From: Phycisphaerales bacterium UBA966
Lineage (GTDB): Bacteria > Planctomycetota > Phycisphaerae > Phycisphaerales > SM1A02
Direction: 5' to 3'
Assembly (NCBI GenBank): GCA_002292895.1
Contig: DBCE01000168.1
Coordinates: forward strand, 1 to 7,398
DNA length: 7,398 nt
Positions 6,399-7,398 of this stretch are shown here, piece by piece. A program made the position numbers and the translations under genes. The notes beneath the pieces were generated by a model that had not been told where the DNA came from, ran no database searches, and was given only the letters and a program-made list of their open reading frames with translations. The stretch's first letter is position 1. Each line of letters opens with the position of its first letter.

Positions 6399-7398
6399 CC
6401 GCCGACCTCCCCGCGGTCACCTGCAGTTCGCAAAGCTCAATGCTGACCGGGAAGCGTTCCGGTCAGCACGGCATCGTCGGCAATGGCTGGTTCGACCGCT
6501 CTTTGCAAGAGGTGCATTTCTGGAAGCAGTCGAACCACTTGGTGCACGGCCCCATGGTGTGGGACACCCTGCGCGAACGAGCGCATGCCGCGGGGCGCAA
6601 TGCGCCAGTGATTGCGAATTCCTTCTGGTGGTTCAATATGTATTCAGGCGCTGACATTTCTGTCACACCGCGCCCGCAGTACCGCGCCGATGGTCGCAAG
6701 GTGCCCGACTGCTGGACACAACCGCCGCAACTTCGCGATGAATTGCAGCAGGAACACGGCCAATTTCCACTGTTTCATTTCTGGGGTCCCATGTCTGACA
6801 TCCGCAGCACTGATTGGATTGCGTGCGCGGCGATGAGTGTGGAGAAGAAGTTTCAACCAGATTTACATCTGATCTATCTGCCGCACCTTGATTACTGCTT
6901 GCAGAAATTCGGTCCTGAAGACCCACGCATCGATCAAGAAATCCGCGAGATCGACCGTGTGTTTGAAGGCATCCGCAAGTTCTATGAACAACGTGGCGTG
7001 CAAGTGGTTGTGCTGAGCGAGTATGGAATTGCACCGGTTGATCATGCACTCACACCGAACCGAACATTGCGCGATGCTGGATTTCTTTCCATCCGAAACG
7101 AGGGTGAACGTGAATACCTGGACGCTGGCGCAAGCCGCGCATTTGCTGTGTGTGATCATCAAGTGGCACACGTCTATGTGAAGGACGCGTCTGACATTGC
7201 ATCTGTGCAAGCCGCGCTCCTAGCGGGCGAGCCCGGCATCGAGCAGCTGCTCGACAGTGCCGCCCAACGTGCGCTTGGTATTCATCACGAACGGAGCGGC
7301 GACCTCCTAGCAGTGGCAGCGGCCGGTGCATGGTTCGCATACCCATGGTGGAACAACCCCAGCGCAGCTCCCGACTTTGCCCGCACCGTGGACATTCA
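6287..7398 (+). CDS. Alkaline-phosphatase-superfamily phosphodiesterase/pyrophosphatase-like protein (3' partial)
   Basis: An open frame from GTG 6287 runs off the window end, giving 370 residues without a stop. It resembles proteins annotated as alkaline phosphatase family or nucleotide pyrophosphatase. The fold-defining start MRVAVLNIVGL is followed by LPAVTCSSQSSMLTG with Thr45 at the nucleophile position, GQHGIVGNGWF, FWWFNMYSGAD, SVTPRP, YLPHLDYCLQKFG with Asp202, VVLSEYG (Glu245, Tyr246) and DHQVAHVYVK with His291 and His295. Several metal-ligand positions of classical NPP enzymes appear replaced (first Asp by Val, one His by Gln206, the Asp-His pair by Glu-Tyr). Activity is therefore uncertain and the substrate unknown. 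No signal peptide is seen, so it is probably cytosolic. The GTG start is chosen because conserved residues begin directly after it, and it lies 112 bases inside the glycosylase frame. Codon usage and family motifs support this frame over the glycosylase tail. Confidence 0.88.
   Translation, partial: MRVAVLNIVGLCPAVFARRKCPNLQAFAQRSGGIRTLTADLPAVTCSSQSSMLTGKRSGQHGIVGNGWFDRSLQEVHFWKQSNHLVHGPMVWDTLRERAHAAGRNAPVIANSFWWFNMYSGADISVTPRPQYRADGRKVPDCWTQPPQLRDELQQEHGQFPLFHFWGPMSDIRSTDWIACAAMSVEKKFQPDLHLIYLPHLDYCLQKFGPEDPRIDQEIREIDRVFEGIRKFYEQRGVQVVVLSEYGIAPVDHALTPNRTLRDAGFLSIRNEGEREYLDAGASRAFAVCDHQVAHVYVKDASDIASVQAALLAGEPGIEQLLDSAAQRALGIHHERSGDLLAVAAAGAWFAYPWWNNPSAAPDFARTVDI

Overview
The window is densely coding and moderately GC-rich, with no gene-free stretch over about 115 bases, and it is cut at both ends. 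It holds seven protein-coding genes. I saw no RNA gene, CRISPR array, insertion sequence or attachment site. The lineage is uncertain. Ribosome binding sites are mostly weak, several proteins are exported or lipidated, and there is a PstS-like protein, a DUF481-type outer-membrane protein with an N-terminal small domain, and a SMUG1-type glycosylase. This would suit a Gram-negative bacterium such as a member of the Planctomycetota/Verrucomicrobiota group, but that is inference only.

Bases 1-2070 (plus strand) are the tail of a sugar-uptake operon. An RbsC/XylH-type ABC permease, missing its N-terminus, overlaps by 4 bases (GTGA) an exported, probably lipidated galactose mutarotase (aldose 1-epimerase). 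The mutarotase would interconvert sugar anomers in the envelope before uptake.

Bases 2074-4286 (minus strand) are a two-gene unit. The first gene encodes a lipoprotein of unknown function that also has a C-terminal transmembrane helix. The second encodes a PstS-like phosphate-type binding protein. They are joined by an ATGA-type overlap with a strong Shine-Dalgarno site. No Pst permease or ATPase is next to them. The PstS-like gene meets the mutarotase gene tail to tail with only 3 bases between the stop codons.

Bases 4287-4401 separate divergent genes and contain three overlapping inverted repeats that could form alternative hairpins or operators.

Bases 4402-7398 (plus strand) carry a DUF481-like outer-membrane beta-barrel protein. 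Two bases later comes a SMUG1-family uracil-DNA glycosylase. A divergent alkaline-phosphatase-superfamily phosphodiesterase starts at a GTG inside the glycosylase reading frame and runs off the window. The last three genes are probably co-transcribed, but their products do not form an obvious pathway.
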